Shown one piece after another: positions 54,561 through 63,776 of a DNA stretch of 64,000 nucleotides. The notes under the pieces were generated by a model. It was not told the DNA's origin, made no database searches, and saw only the letters and a list, made by a program, of their open reading frames with translations. The stretch is from Rhizobium gallicum bv. gallicum R602sp (GTDB taxonomy: Bacteria; Pseudomonadota; Alphaproteobacteria; Rhizobiales; Rhizobiaceae). Made by a program: the position numbers and the translations under genes. Location: the NCBI RefSeq assembly GCF_000816845.1, contig NZ_CP006877.1, forward strand, positions 3,543,001-3,607,000. Direction: 5' to 3'. How positions within the stretch are numbered: the first letter of the stretch is position 1; each line of letters starts with the position of its first letter.

Positions 54561-54604
54561 AAGGAGGTCGGGTCGCCCATACGATCCCCTCAGGCGGAGG
54601 CTAT

Positions 54605-55978
54605 TCAACCCGCCTTGTGATTGCCCGCCGGAAACTGGCTTGCCAGTTGCCGGTACCACTTACCGCTCTTTTTCACGGTACGCACCTGGGTGTCGTAATC
54701 GACATGCACGAGGCCGAAACGCATCTTGTAGCCTTCCGCCCATTCGAAGTTGTCCATCAGGCTCCAGGCGAAGTAACCGCGCATCGGGTAGCCGTCCTTG
54801 ATGAGGTCGGCAACGACGGCCAAGTGATCGCTGTAATAATCGAGGCGCGGCTGGTCATCGACCTCGCCATTGACCACATCCATGTTGTAGCAGGCGCCGT
54901 TTTCGGTGATGTAGCATTCCGGCAGTTCATAGCGACGATAGAGGTCTTCAACGACGTGCTTGAGGCCGGGCGCATAAACCTCCCAGCCGATATCTGTCTT
55001 CACGTCGCTGGCACGCGGCGCTTCGGCCGTCCAGGGGAAATCGCCGTTTTTCACCGGGTCGTCGGCGACACGCAGCGGCGTGTAGTAGTTGAGGCCCCAC
55101 CAATCGAGCTTCTGGCTGATGATCTTCATGTCTTCATCTTCGATGATGGGCATGCGGTCGCCGAGCGCTTCCACGAACTCGCTCGGATACTCGCCCTTGA
55201 AGACCGGATCGAAAAAAGCGCCGTTGTGGAACTGATGCGCGCGTTCGCCCGCTGCAATATCCGCCTTGCTCTGCGATCCCGGAATGACGGGCATCGCATT
55301 CAGCACCAGGCCGGCTGGCACCTTCGGCGCCTCGGCGCGGATCGCCTCGACGCCAAGACCGTGCGCAAGGTTCATGTAGTGCATGGCGTGAAGCGCTGCC
55401 TGCATGTTGCGCTCGCCCGGCGCATGGATGCCGTAGAGATGGCTGAGCCAGACGATGCACCATGGTTCGTTGAAGGTGGCGACGCTGTCGAGCCGGTCGC
55501 CGAGACGCGCCATGACCGTCTTTGCGTAGCGCTGAAAGGCGTAGGCCGTGGAGCGCGCCGTCCAGCCGCCGTCGCCTGCCAACAGCAGCGGCAGGTCCCA
55601 GTGATAAAGCGTCGCGAAGGTCTTGATGCCACGCGCCTTGCAACCGTCGACGAGGCGGTCGTAGAAATCGAGGCCGGCTTCGTTCACAGGCCCGGTTCCA
55701 TCCGGAATGATGCGCGGCCAGGCGATCGAGAAGCGATAGGCCTCGACACCCATGTCCTTGATCAGGTCAAGGTCCTGTTCGAGCCGGTTGTAGTGATCGC
55801 AGGCAATATCGCCATTATGGCGGTCATAGACACGGCCCGGCATGTTGCAGAAGGCATCCCAGATAGACGCCTTGCGCCCATCCGCTTTACTGGCACCTTC
55901 GATCTGGAAGGCAGCCGTCGCGACGCCAAAGGTGAAATCGCCCGGAAAGCGGGCGGCGAGTGTCTTAGGCTCGATCAT
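54605..55978 (-). CDS. GH1 beta-glucosidase / 6-phospho-beta-glycosidase-type enzyme
   Basis: This 457-residue glycoside hydrolase family 1 enzyme hydrolyses beta-linked di- or oligosaccharides. The acid/base Glu171 is in ATFNEPW and the nucleophile Glu359 is in YITENGA. FTFGVATAAFQIEGA at the N terminus and SLMDNFEWAEGY near the end are family segments. No signal peptide, so it acts in the cytoplasm on imported sugars. The following sugar transport genes are separated by repeats and may not be in the same operon. Confidence 0.93.
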   Translation of the reverse strand: MIEPKTLAARFPGDFTFGVATAAFQIEGASKADGRKASIWDAFCNMPGRVYDRHNGDIACDHYNRLEQDLDLIKDMGVEAYRFSIAWPRIIPDGTGPVNEAGLDFYDRLVDGCKARGIKTFATLYHWDLPLLLAGDGGWTARSTAYAFQRYAKTVMARLGDRLDSVATFNEPWCIVWLSHLYGIHAPGERNMQAALHAMHYMNLAHGLGVEAIRAEAPKVPAGLVLNAMPVIPGSQSKADIAAGERAHQFHNGAFFDPVFKGEYPSEFVEALGDRMPIIEDEDMKIISQKLDWWGLNYYTPLRVADDPVKNGDFPWTAEAPRASDVKTDIGWEVYAPGLKHVVEDLYRRYELPECYITENGACYNMDVVNGEVDDQPRLDYYSDHLAVVADLIKDGYPMRGYFAWSLMDNFEWAEGYKMRFGLVHVDYDTQVRTVKKSGKWYRQLASQFPAGNHKAG

Positions 55979-56111
55979 CTGAAAACCCCGTCTGGTACTG
56001 GACTGGTCGTTCGAGCGGCGGTTTACCCAAAGGAACCGGCGTTGTACAGAGTGGAAATGTCAATCCTGTAACGTTGCAGACGGACAACGGGACCTAACGG
56101 GCATTGCCAGC

Positions 56112-56250
56112 CTAGGCGCCGCCCCTCACGCTAACTTCTCCCCGCAAACAGGGCGAGGGAACGTCTCTCGCGCAAGCGCACGTTCCAATGAAGCGATGCG
56201 AAATATACCCTTCTCCCCTCTGGCGGGAAGAAGGTGGCGTCAGCTGGATG
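56112..56250. repeat. Rhizobial intergenic mosaic-type repeat (candidate)
   Basis: The stretch contains GCCCCTCACGCTAACTTCTC, a later CCTTCTCCCC and GGGAAGAAGGTGGCG, the building blocks of the palindromic mosaic elements that fill gaps between rhizobial genes. It lies between two minus-strand genes. Confidence 0.4.
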
Positions 56251-56274
56251 AGGAACTCGCCCAAGACCTTGCTA

Positions 56275-57462
56275 TCAGACCTTGACCCAAGCCCCATTCC
56301 GCTTCGACGAAGCAACGCAGGCCTCGACGAAGGCAACGCCCTTCACGCCGTCATCGACGGTCGGATAGACCACAGCCTTGGCGACCGTTTTGCCTTTCTT
56401 GTGCGCATTGATCGCATGCGCCGCTTCCGCGTAGATCGTCGCGAAGGCTTCAAGGTAGCCTTCCGGATGACCGGATGGAATGCGTGAGACGCGGGCAGCG
56501 GCGGCACCGGAACCCGCGCCGTTGCGGGTAATCAGCCGCTTCGGCTCGCCGAACGGCGTGTACCAGAGATAGTTGGGGTCAGCCTGCACCCACTCGAAGC
56601 CGCCCTTGGTGCCGTAAACGCGGATCTTCAGCCCATTCTCATGACCGGGAGCCACCTGGCTGCACCAGAGCATGCCCTTGGCCGGCTTCTCGTTGGCTTT
56701 TGCCTTGAAGCGCAGAAGCACGTGAGCGTTATCGTCCAGGCGACGGCCTTCGACGAAACTATCGAGATCGGCCGCGAGACTATCGAGTTCGAGGCCGGTG
56801 ATGAAGGAGGCAAGATTATAGGCATGCGTGCCGATATCGCCGGTCGAGCCACCTGCGCCCGACTGCGCCGGGTCGGTGCGCCAGACGGCCTGCTTGGCAC
56901 CGCTCTGCTCGACAGGCTCTGTCAGCCAGTCCTGCGGATATTCGGCCTGCACGATGCGGATATCGCCGAGTTCGCCATTGGCAATCATCTCGCGCGCCTG
57001 ACGGACCATTGGATAGCCGGTGTAATTGTGCGTCAGGATGAACAGCGCGCCGCTCTCGTCGGCGACCTTCTTCAGTCTTTTGGCATCGGCAAGATTTGAT
57101 GTCAGCGGCTTGTCGCAGATGACGTGGATGCCCCGGCGCAGGAATTCCTTGGCTGCATCGTAGTGAACATGGTTCGGCGTGACGATCGAGACCGCCTCGA
57201 TGCCGTTCTTAAGCTTCGCCTCGCGGATCGCCATTTCCCGGTAGCTCGCGTAGGTGCGCGACGGGTGGAGGCCGAGATCGCGGCCCGATGCGATCGCCTT
57301 TTCCGGTGTCGACGACAGCGCACCTGCGATGAGCTCGTATTGATCGTCGATGCGGGCCGCTATGCGATGCACGGCGCCGATGAAAGCACCCGCTCCGCCG
57401 CCGACCATGCCGAGGCGGATGCGCGGCTCGCGCGCCTGTTCCGTTGATCCTTCAATTGCCAT
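56275..57462 (-). CDS. Gfo/Idh/MocA-family oxidoreductase
   Basis: This 395-residue NAD(P)-dependent dehydrogenase acts on sugars or inositols. The nucleotide-binding LGMVGGGAGAFIGAVH and the catalytic-loop segment CDKPLTSN (the family EKP site, here DKP) are clear, followed by DIGTHAYNL with the catalytic Asp and His. ATG at 57462 has GGAGG upstream. It is placed with an isomerase and a sugar ABC transporter, which suggests a role in breakdown of the imported sugar. Confidence 0.87.
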   Translation of the reverse strand: MAIEGSTEQAREPRIRLGMVGGGAGAFIGAVHRIAARIDDQYELIAGALSSTPEKAIASGRDLGLHPSRTYASYREMAIREAKLKNGIEAVSIVTPNHVHYDAAKEFLRRGIHVICDKPLTSNLADAKRLKKVADESGALFILTHNYTGYPMVRQAREMIANGELGDIRIVQAEYPQDWLTEPVEQSGAKQAVWRTDPAQSGAGGSTGDIGTHAYNLASFITGLELDSLAADLDSFVEGRRLDDNAHVLLRFKAKANEKPAKGMLWCSQVAPGHENGLKIRVYGTKGGFEWVQADPNYLWYTPFGEPKRLITRNGAGSGAAAARVSRIPSGHPEGYLEAFATIYAEAAHAINAHKKGKTVAKAVVYPTVDDGVKGVAFVEACVASSKRNGAWVKV

Positions 57463-57499
57463 AGATTCCTCCAAAGAAATGAGTGTTTGCCGACGGTGC

Positions 57500-57600
57500 C
57501 GCGGTAGCCGGATGAGGGGGGTGGGGCGGACGTAGTCTTTCGCTGCGTGCTCAAGACGTCGCTCCGCTGCGCCCCCTCATCTGTCCTTCGGACAAAAGCT
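57500..57600. repeat. Rhizobial intergenic mosaic-type repeat (candidate)
   Basis: GATGAGGGGG (57511-57520) and CCCCCTCATC (57572-57581) are perfect inverted arms around 51 bases, and TGTCCTTCGGACA follows. It separates the oxidoreductase and isomerase genes, which are otherwise in one direction. Confidence 0.5.
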
Positions 57601-57604
57601 GGGC

Positions 57605-58657
57605 TCAGAGCCCGAGCATGCGGCGGTTCGCCGCCTGGTCCGTACCGCTGCCGGCAAAATCGTCGAAGGCCTTCTCCGTGACGCGGATGATGTGTGCCTT
57701 GACGAACTCAGCACCCTCACGCGCCCCGTCTTCCGGATGCTTCAGCGCGCATTCCCATTCGACAACGGCCCAGCCGTCGAAATTGTTGGCCGTCATTTTC
57801 GAGAAGACGGCGCCGAAATCCACCTGGCCGTCGCCGAGCGAGCGGAAGCGGCCAGCGCGATCGACCCAGCCCTGGTATCCACCATAGACGCCCTGACGCC
57901 CGGTTGGATTGAACTCCGCATCCTTGACGTGAAACATCTTGATGCGATCCTTGTAGATGTCGATGTTATCGAGATAGTCGAGGCACTGCAGGACATAGTG
58001 CGATGGATCGTAGAGCATGTTGGCGCGCGGATGGTTGCCGACCCGCTCCAGGAACATCTCGTAGGTGACGCCATCATGCAAATCCTCGCCGGGATGGATT
58101 TCATAGCAGACGTCGACGCCGCACGAGTCGGCATGGTCGAGGATCGGCTTCCAGCGGCGGGCAAGCTCATCAAAGGCCGTTTCGACAAGACCGGCCGGAC
58201 GCTGCGGCCACGGGTAGATGAAGGGCCAGGCAAGCGCACCTGAAAAGGTCGCATGCGCGTTGATGCCGAGGTGCGTGGAGGCTGTCAGCGCCATCTTGAC
58301 CTGCTCGACCGCCCATTCCTGCCGCGCCTTCGCATTGCCGCGCACTTCCGGTGCGGCAAAGCCGTCAAAGGCCTCGTCGTAGGCGGGATGCACGGCCACC
58401 AGCTGGCCTTGCAGGTGGGTCGAAAGCTCGGTGATCTCGATACCGTTTTCGCGCGCCTTGCCGGCGAATTCGTCACAATAGTCCTTGGAGCTGGCAGCCT
58501 TCTTCAGATCGATCAACTGACCGGCCCAGGTCGGAACCTGCACGCCCTTGTAGCCGATATCAGCCGCCCATTTGGTGATCGCATCCCATGAGTTGAATGG
58601 CGCGGCATCGCCCGCAAACTGCCCGAGGAATAGCCCGGGCCCTTTGATCGTTTTCAT
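57605..58657 (-). CDS. Sugar phosphate isomerase/epimerase (AP endonuclease 2-like TIM barrel)
   Basis: This 350-residue TIM-barrel protein is of the xylose-isomerase-like family. Metal-binding positions are suggested by VCYEIHPGEDLHDG, LYDPSHYV, KMFHVKDAEFN and WAVVEWEC. It is the kind of enzyme that pairs with Gfo/Idh/MocA dehydrogenases in sugar or inositol catabolism. The ATG at 58657 has GGAGG upstream. Substrate unknown. Confidence 0.87.
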   Translation of the reverse strand: MKTIKGPGLFLGQFAGDAAPFNSWDAITKWAADIGYKGVQVPTWAGQLIDLKKAASSKDYCDEFAGKARENGIEITELSTHLQGQLVAVHPAYDEAFDGFAAPEVRGNAKARQEWAVEQVKMALTASTHLGINAHATFSGALAWPFIYPWPQRPAGLVETAFDELARRWKPILDHADSCGVDVCYEIHPGEDLHDGVTYEMFLERVGNHPRANMLYDPSHYVLQCLDYLDNIDIYKDRIKMFHVKDAEFNPTGRQGVYGGYQGWVDRAGRFRSLGDGQVDFGAVFSKMTANNFDGWAVVEWECALKHPEDGAREGAEFVKAHIIRVTEKAFDDFAGSGTDQAANRRMLGL

Positions 58658-58901
58658 GTCGGAATCCTCCCTGATGATCGACCGTAAACGTTTATGATGG
58701 CTTCTAGCACGCGGTTTGGCGGGAGCGTGGGCCCACGCCCTTGCGGCAGATGCAGCTGAAAAGCCGAAAGTCAAACCGAAGCGAACTAATCATGCCTGTC
58801 TGGAGGCCGCAAGAGGTACGTGCCGCATTCTTGATCGCAGCGCGTGCGCAAGTAAAGAAAATGCGTCCATCCTTGCGAATGGGCGCATTGCAGTCAAAAG
58901 A

Positions 58902-59852
58902 TCAGAACGGAGAATCCGGGAAGTAGAAGTCCTTGGCGTTATCCTTGGTGATGAGCGTCGCGTCGAGGATATAGGTACCGCGCACCGGAACCTGATCGTA
59001 GAAATTTGCTGCCGTCATTTCCATCGCCGTGCCGACCATCGCCGGCGGATAGAGAACGTCGACCGGGATCAGCTTGTCGCCGTCCATGACCTTCTTGACC
59101 ATGTCCTTGGAGCCGGCGCCGGCGATAACATATTGGATGTCCGTACGCTTAGCCTGCTCGATGGCCTGCAGCACGCCCACGGCCATGTCGTCGTCCTGGC
59201 ACCATACGACGTCGATCTTCTGGTACTTCGTCAGATAGTCCTGCATGACCTTGAAGGCGTCGTCGCGGTTCCAGTTGCCGTACTGGCGGTCGAGAACCTT
59301 GACGTTCGAACCGGCGATGCCCTTGTCGAAGCCGTCCTGGCGCTGCTGGTCGATCGGGATCGGCAGGCCGCGGATGACGACCACCTCTGCATCCGGCGTG
59401 TTTTCCTTGATGTACTTGCCGGCGACTTCGCCGAGCGCGGGATTGTTGCCCGCGATGTAGAGGTCGCGAACAGAACCATCGTTGTTGCTCGGCGCACGGT
59501 CGACGAGCGCCACGAACTTGCCGGCGTCCTTGATTTCCTTGATGGCGTTGACGAGCGGATCCGGATCCGACGGCAGGATGACCAGGGCATCAATGCCTTG
59601 TGTCGCAAGATCCTGCACGGCGTTTGCCTGGCTTGCGGCATCTGGCGAGGTCTTGACGATGACGTTCAGGCCCGGATGTTCGGCCATCAGCAGCTTTGCC
59701 ACACGCTCTGCATGGAAGACGACGCCGGCCGTCCAGCCATGGTCGGCTGCCGGAATGGAAACGCCGATCGTTACCTTCTTGTCCTGGGCATACGAGACGC
59801 CCGTGAGGACCGCCATGGCGGCGATGGCCAGCCCCAAAATTTTTTTACGCAT
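58902..59852 (-). CDS. Sugar ABC transporter substrate-binding protein (ribose type)
   Basis: This 316-residue periplasmic binding protein has a signal peptide (about 1-22). VTIGVSIPAADHGWTAGVVFHAE, GIDALVILPSDPDPL and DVVWCQDDDMAVGVLQAIEQA mark the RbsB-like fold. The adjacent permease and ATPase complete a ribose/xylose-type importer. The ligand is not settled, but xylA beyond the regulator suggests a pentose. Confidence 0.9.
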   Translation of the reverse strand: MRKKILGLAIAAMAVLTGVSYAQDKKVTIGVSIPAADHGWTAGVVFHAERVAKLLMAEHPGLNVIVKTSPDAASQANAVQDLATQGIDALVILPSDPDPLVNAIKEIKDAGKFVALVDRAPSNNDGSVRDLYIAGNNPALGEVAGKYIKENTPDAEVVVIRGLPIPIDQQRQDGFDKGIAGSNVKVLDRQYGNWNRDDAFKVMQDYLTKYQKIDVVWCQDDDMAVGVLQAIEQAKRTDIQYVIAGAGSKDMVKKVMDGDKLIPVDVLYPPAMVGTAMEMTAANFYDQVPVRGTYILDATLITKDNAKDFYFPDSPF

Positions 59853-59922
59853 TTTTCTCTCTCTCCCAAATAAAGACTGGGCCTAGTCGATTGAGGACCG
59901 GGCGACCCATAAACCCGGTTAT

Positions 59923-60933
59923 TCACGATTTACGCACCAGCGACCGCTGAACCAGCATGGCGATGATGATGATCGCCCCCTGGATGGCGCCGATCAGGTA
60001 TTCGCTGATGAAATTCGAAAGCAGCATGATGTTGCCAACGAGTTCGAGAATGAAGGCGCCGCAGATCGTGCCCCAGACCCGGCCCGCGCCACCTTTGAGC
60101 GCCGTGCCGCCGACAACCACGGCGGTGATCGCCTGCAGTTCCCAAAGGATGCCCGTGGTCGCCGAAGTCGAGCCGAGCCGCGGCACATAGAGAAGCACGG
60201 CGATGGCGACGCACAGGCCCTGGATGACGAAGGCGATGGTGCGCACGCGATTGACGGCGATGCCGGAATAACGCGCCACATCGCTGCTGGAGCCGACCGC
60301 CACGACATGCCGCCCATAGCGGGTGCGGTAGAGGACGAAGGCTGCAACGCCGGTGACGGCAAGGATCACGGCGATCGGAACCGGCACGCCAAGGATGGAG
60401 CCGAAATAAGCCGGGCGGTAGAGTGCCTGCAGTTCGGGCTCGCGAAGCGTGATGGCGCCGCCCTGGGAAAGCCAGGTGGTCAAACCGCGATAAACGCCCA
60501 TGGTGCCCAGCGTTGCGATGAAAGGCTCGATCTTGCCAACGGTGGTGATGAGACCGTTCGCAAGGCCGCATGACGCGCCAATTACGATCGTGAGCACGAT
60601 GGCAGCCGTCAGCATCAGCCCCGGATCGGCGATCGCGCCGGAATTCATGAAAAGGATCATCAGGCTGGCGACGAAAGCGACCATCGACCCCACGGAAAGA
60701 TCCAAGTCACCCGCCGAAATCACGAAGGTCGCACCCACGGCAATGATGGCAATGAAAGCGCTTCTCGTCGCAACATTGGCAAGGTTCGTGATGCCGATGA
60801 AATTCGGATTGACCAGCGCCCCGACCACAAGAAGCAACGCCAGCGCCGCGAAGGGCGCGACCGCCCGAAGATCGACGTCGCGCCAGGAACGGCGCCGGCT
60901 TTCCTTTTCGATGCTTTCCTCGCTTATACTCAT
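59923..60933 (-). CDS. Sugar ABC transporter permease (RbsC type)
   Basis: This permease of about 336 residues has eight to ten membrane helices and the family segments NPNFIGITNLANV, AVGATFVISAGDLDLSVGSMVA and GGTALKGGAGRVWGT. ATG at 60933 is used here; a TTG at 60939 has a better spaced GGGAGG and may be the true start. It lies between the binding protein and ATPase genes. Confidence 0.92.
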   Translation of the reverse strand: MSISEESIEKESRRRSWRDVDLRAVAPFAALALLLVVGALVNPNFIGITNLANVATRSAFIAIIAVGATFVISAGDLDLSVGSMVAFVASLMILFMNSGAIADPGLMLTAAIVLTIVIGASCGLANGLITTVGKIEPFIATLGTMGVYRGLTTWLSQGGAITLREPELQALYRPAYFGSILGVPVPIAVILAVTGVAAFVLYRTRYGRHVVAVGSSSDVARYSGIAVNRVRTIAFVIQGLCVAIAVLLYVPRLGSTSATTGILWELQAITAVVVGGTALKGGAGRVWGTICGAFILELVGNIMLLSNFISEYLIGAIQGAIIIIAMLVQRSLVRKS

Positions 60934-61005
60934 GTTCAAAACCAACCTCCCGTCCCATTGTCCTGGGAATTCGCCGCCACGCCTCGACCGGATTATTTCG
61001 CCTGA

Positions 61006-62529
61006 TCAGGCAGCAACCTTTTTTTTCAATCCCGCCGCGTAGCGCATGATTTCCTGTTCGGAGATCTCATCGCCCTCCAAAATACCGACGATCCCGCCTT
61101 CGCGCATTACGGCAATACGCGTGCAAAGTCCGATCACCTCCGGCATCTCCGAAGAAACCACGATGATCGAATGACCATCGCGGGCCAGTGCCGAAATGAA
61201 ATGATAGATCTGCTGCTTGGTGCCGACATCGATGCCGCGGGTCGGCTCGTCGATAATGACGATCTGCGGCTCGATCTCCATGACTTTCGCCAGTAGCAAT
61301 TTCTGCTGGTTGCCGCCGGACATGCGGCCGGCAATGATATTGCCGTCCCTGACGCGGATGTCGAAGCGGCGCCGGGCCCTTGCCATCGCAGAGGCTTCGC
61401 TCGCAGCGCTCAGATAGCCAAACCGGCCATGCTTGTCCAAGGATTGCAGGGTAAGGTTGGCGATCATGCCGGAGTTGAGAAGCAGTCCCTTGGACTTGCG
61501 GTCCTTGGTCATGTAGGCCAAGCCTGCGCGATTTGCGGCATGAACGTCGTGCGGGGGCACGGACTGCCCGTTGACCGTGACGTCGCCCGATGCGCGCGAG
61601 CGCAAACCCATGATCGCCTCCATAAGCTCGGTGCGACCGGATCCGATCAAGCCGGAAAAGCCGAGGATCTCCCCTCTCCGGACCTCGAAACTGGCATCAC
61701 GGACATAGTGGGTCGATACGGAATTGACGCTGAGCACGACCTCTCCGTCGACATCGGGCTCGTTCTTGGCGGGATAGAGGCTGGAGAGCTCCCGCCCGAC
61801 CATTAACTGGGCGATCGATTCGCCATCGAGGATCGAGGTAGGCGAGGTCTTCACCCATTGGCCGTCGCGCAGCACCGTCACCCGGTCAGTCAGTTCCATG
61901 ACTTCGTCGAGCTTATGGGAAACGAAGACGAAGCTCGTTCCCTGATCGCGAAGCTTGCGCACCTGGTTGAACAGGACGTTGATCTCCTCGCGCGATAGCA
62001 CCGCGGTCGGTTCATCCATGAATACGATCCGCGCGTTGCGGCTGATCGCCTTGGCGATCTCCACCATCTGCTTGTCGGCGATCGACAGCGTGTTGATCTG
62101 CGCATTCACGTCGACATGCGAGCCGAGGAGATCAAGGACGCGCCGAGCCTCGGCGCGCATATACTTGCGGTCGAGCACGCCGAAACGCGTGACTTCGCGA
62201 CCGAGAAACAGGCTCTCGGTGACGGTCAAATGTTCAGCGAGATTGAATTCTTGGTGAATGATGACGATGCCGAGCGCCTCTGCGGCACCGTTGGGCGGCA
62301 GCTTCACAGGTTCGCCGTCGAGCAGGATTTCGCCGGAGCTAGGCTCTTCGAAACCGGAAAGGATCTTGACGAGGGTGGATTTGCCGGCGCCGTTTTCGCC
62401 CATCAGCGCATGGATTTCGCCGGCGCGAAGGTCGAAATTGACGCTGAAGAGCACCTGCACGCCGCTGAACGATTTGCTAATTCGCCTTGCCGACAGCAGC
62501 ACCGTACCTTCGACCGTCTCCGGACCCAT
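61006..62529 (-). CDS. Sugar ABC transporter ATP-binding protein (RbsA type, two ATPase halves)
   Basis: This 507-residue protein has two ABC domains. The first has Walker A GENGAGKST and a signature-like NTLSIADKQMVEIAKAIS; the second has the degenerate P-loop GLIGSGRTE and MSGGNQQKLLLAK with VIIDEPTRGID. This is usual for RbsA/XylG-type ATPases. ATG at 62529 has GGGAGGGA upstream. It is the first gene of the ABC operon and starts opposite the LacI-type regulator. Confidence 0.94.
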   Translation of the reverse strand: MGPETVEGTVLLSARRISKSFSGVQVLFSVNFDLRAGEIHALMGENGAGKSTLVKILSGFEEPSSGEILLDGEPVKLPPNGAAEALGIVIIHQEFNLAEHLTVTESLFLGREVTRFGVLDRKYMRAEARRVLDLLGSHVDVNAQINTLSIADKQMVEIAKAISRNARIVFMDEPTAVLSREEINVLFNQVRKLRDQGTSFVFVSHKLDEVMELTDRVTVLRDGQWVKTSPTSILDGESIAQLMVGRELSSLYPAKNEPDVDGEVVLSVNSVSTHYVRDASFEVRRGEILGFSGLIGSGRTELMEAIMGLRSRASGDVTVNGQSVPPHDVHAANRAGLAYMTKDRKSKGLLLNSGMIANLTLQSLDKHGRFGYLSAASEASAMARARRRFDIRVRDGNIIAGRMSGGNQQKLLLAKVMEIEPQIVIIDEPTRGIDVGTKQQIYHFISALARDGHSIIVVSSEMPEVIGLCTRIAVMREGGIVGILEGDEISEQEIMRYAAGLKKKVAA

Positions 62530-62569
62530 TCTTCCCTCCCCCACGGCTCCCGTCCGCATTATGCGACTG

Positions 62570-62583
62570 TGTAAACCTTTACA
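62570..62583. promoter_or_regulatory. LacI-type operator, site 1
   Basis: TGTAAACCTTTACA is a palindromic 14-base site of the kind bound by LacI-family repressors. It lies between the divergent ABC operon and regulator genes, 41 bases before the ATPase start. Confidence 0.7.
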
Positions 62584-62590
62584 TTGGCGA

Positions 62591-62604
62591 TGTAAAGGTT
62601 TACA
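62591..62604. promoter_or_regulatory. LacI-type operator, site 2
   Basis: TGTAAAGGTTTACA is the reverse complement of site 1, centred exactly 21 bases (two helical turns) away. The pair lets two repressor dimers bind the same DNA face and control both divergent transcripts. Confidence 0.7.
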
Positions 62605-62698
62605 TCATTGCATACATGAGAATTTTTCAGCGTCGCCTTTGACCTTCGGGGAAGTCTGTGTAGTGTCCCGGTCAAGACGAGACCCAAGGCAGAGCGCA

Positions 62699-63730
62699 GT
62701 GTCGAATTCCACTCCCGCAACAATCGAAGACGTCGCCCGAATTGCCCAGGTTTCGATTGCAACGGTCTCTCGCGCGATCCATATGCCCGAGAAGGTCGCG
62801 AACTCGACACGCCTCAAGGTCAACCAGGCAATCGCCATCACCGGCTACACGACGAACGCGATGGCGCGCAGCCTGCGGCTCGGCCGCTCGAACATGATTC
62901 TCGTGGTCGCGCCCGACATCGGCGACCCGAATTTCTCCAACATCCTGGTCGGACTGGAAAATGAAGCGCGCGCGCACGGTTACGGCATTCTCATCGGCCA
63001 TACGCAGAACGATGCGCAGCGCGGCCTCGAATACCTGAAGTTCCTGAATTCCAATCAGGCGGCCGGGCTGATCCTCTTCACCGGCATCCTGCCCTTCGGC
63101 CACCAGACCATGACCGCGCGCCTGCCGCCCAGCGTCGGCGTCTTTGAGCCGGTCTTCAACGGCGGCATTCCCTATGTCGGCGTGGACGACGTGGCGGGCG
63201 CCCGCAAGGCCGTCGACCTGCTGATCGCCGAGGGCCATCGGAAGATTGCCTTCATCGGCGATTCGCGCACCCGCCTGGCCTACAGCCGGCGGCGCATGGG
63301 GTATGAGGCCGGAATGGATGCCGCTGGCGTCAGTCCCGACCTTCGGATTGTCTTCGAGGGCGACGGCACGATCGAAAGCGGCCGGCTGGCGGTCGAACAG
63401 CTTTTTATGCGCGATACCCTGCCGACGGGCTTCATGTGCGTCAACGACCAGACCGCCATCGGTGTGATGATCGGCCTCGGCGCGCGCGGCTACGATATTC
63501 CTCGGGATTTTTCCGTGACCGGCTTCGATGACGTGCCTCAAGCCGTCTTCATGTCACCCTCGCTGACGACGATCCGCCAGCCACGCACTGCCATCGGCAA
63601 GCATGCCATGGCGCTGCTGCTCGAGCTCCTGTCAGACGGTCAGCCCGCCGAGACGGAAATCCTGCTCAGACCCGATCTGGTGGTCCGCAACTCGGTCTCT
63701 GCGCCCTCGCGCAACTGGACAAGGAAGTAA
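62699..63730 (+). CDS. LacI-family repressor of the sugar ABC operon
   Basis: This 343-residue regulator starts at GTG 62699 and has the helix-turn-helix TIEDVARIAQVSIATVSRAI, the hinge region and a sugar-binding domain (GRSNMILVVAPDIGDPNFSNIL, VTGFDDVPQAVFMSPSLTTIRQP). AAGG lies about ten bases upstream. It is divergent from the ABC operon, and the twin palindromes between them are its likely operators. It is convergent with xylA. Confidence 0.93.
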   Translation: MSNSTPATIEDVARIAQVSIATVSRAIHMPEKVANSTRLKVNQAIAITGYTTNAMARSLRLGRSNMILVVAPDIGDPNFSNILVGLENEARAHGYGILIGHTQNDAQRGLEYLKFLNSNQAAGLILFTGILPFGHQTMTARLPPSVGVFEPVFNGGIPYVGVDDVAGARKAVDLLIAEGHRKIAFIGDSRTRLAYSRRRMGYEAGMDAAGVSPDLRIVFEGDGTIESGRLAVEQLFMRDTLPTGFMCVNDQTAIGVMIGLGARGYDIPRDFSVTGFDDVPQAVFMSPSLTTIRQPRTAIGKHAMALLLELLSDGQPAETEILLRPDLVVRNSVSAPSRNWTRK

Positions 63731-63733
63731 GAA

Positions 63734-63768
63734 GGACGGCGGCAGCCGAATGAAAGCTGCAGCCGTCC
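63734..63768. terminator. Bidirectional terminator between the regulator and xylA
   Basis: GGACGGCGGCAGC (63734-63746) and GCTGCAGCCGTCC (63756-63768) form a 13-bp stem with one mismatch and a nine-base loop, between two convergent genes. T runs are short. Confidence 0.6.
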
Positions 63769-63776
63769 CGCATTGC

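Larger units (their letters stand above)
54193..54604. other. Non-coding region upstream of metN
   Basis: The 412 bases hold no gene. They include a candidate metNIQ promoter, a palindrome next to it, and at the far end a GC-rich mosaic-repeat-like segment next to the glycosidase gene end. No SAM riboswitch could be recognised by eye; a short stretch near 54400-54420 on the minus strand only faintly resembles the first part of SAM-II. Confidence 0.5.

Noticed and set aside
54617..56071. 484-codon plus-strand frame opposite the GH1 gene
   Set aside because: The GH1 gene has both catalytic motifs; the opposite frame has none.
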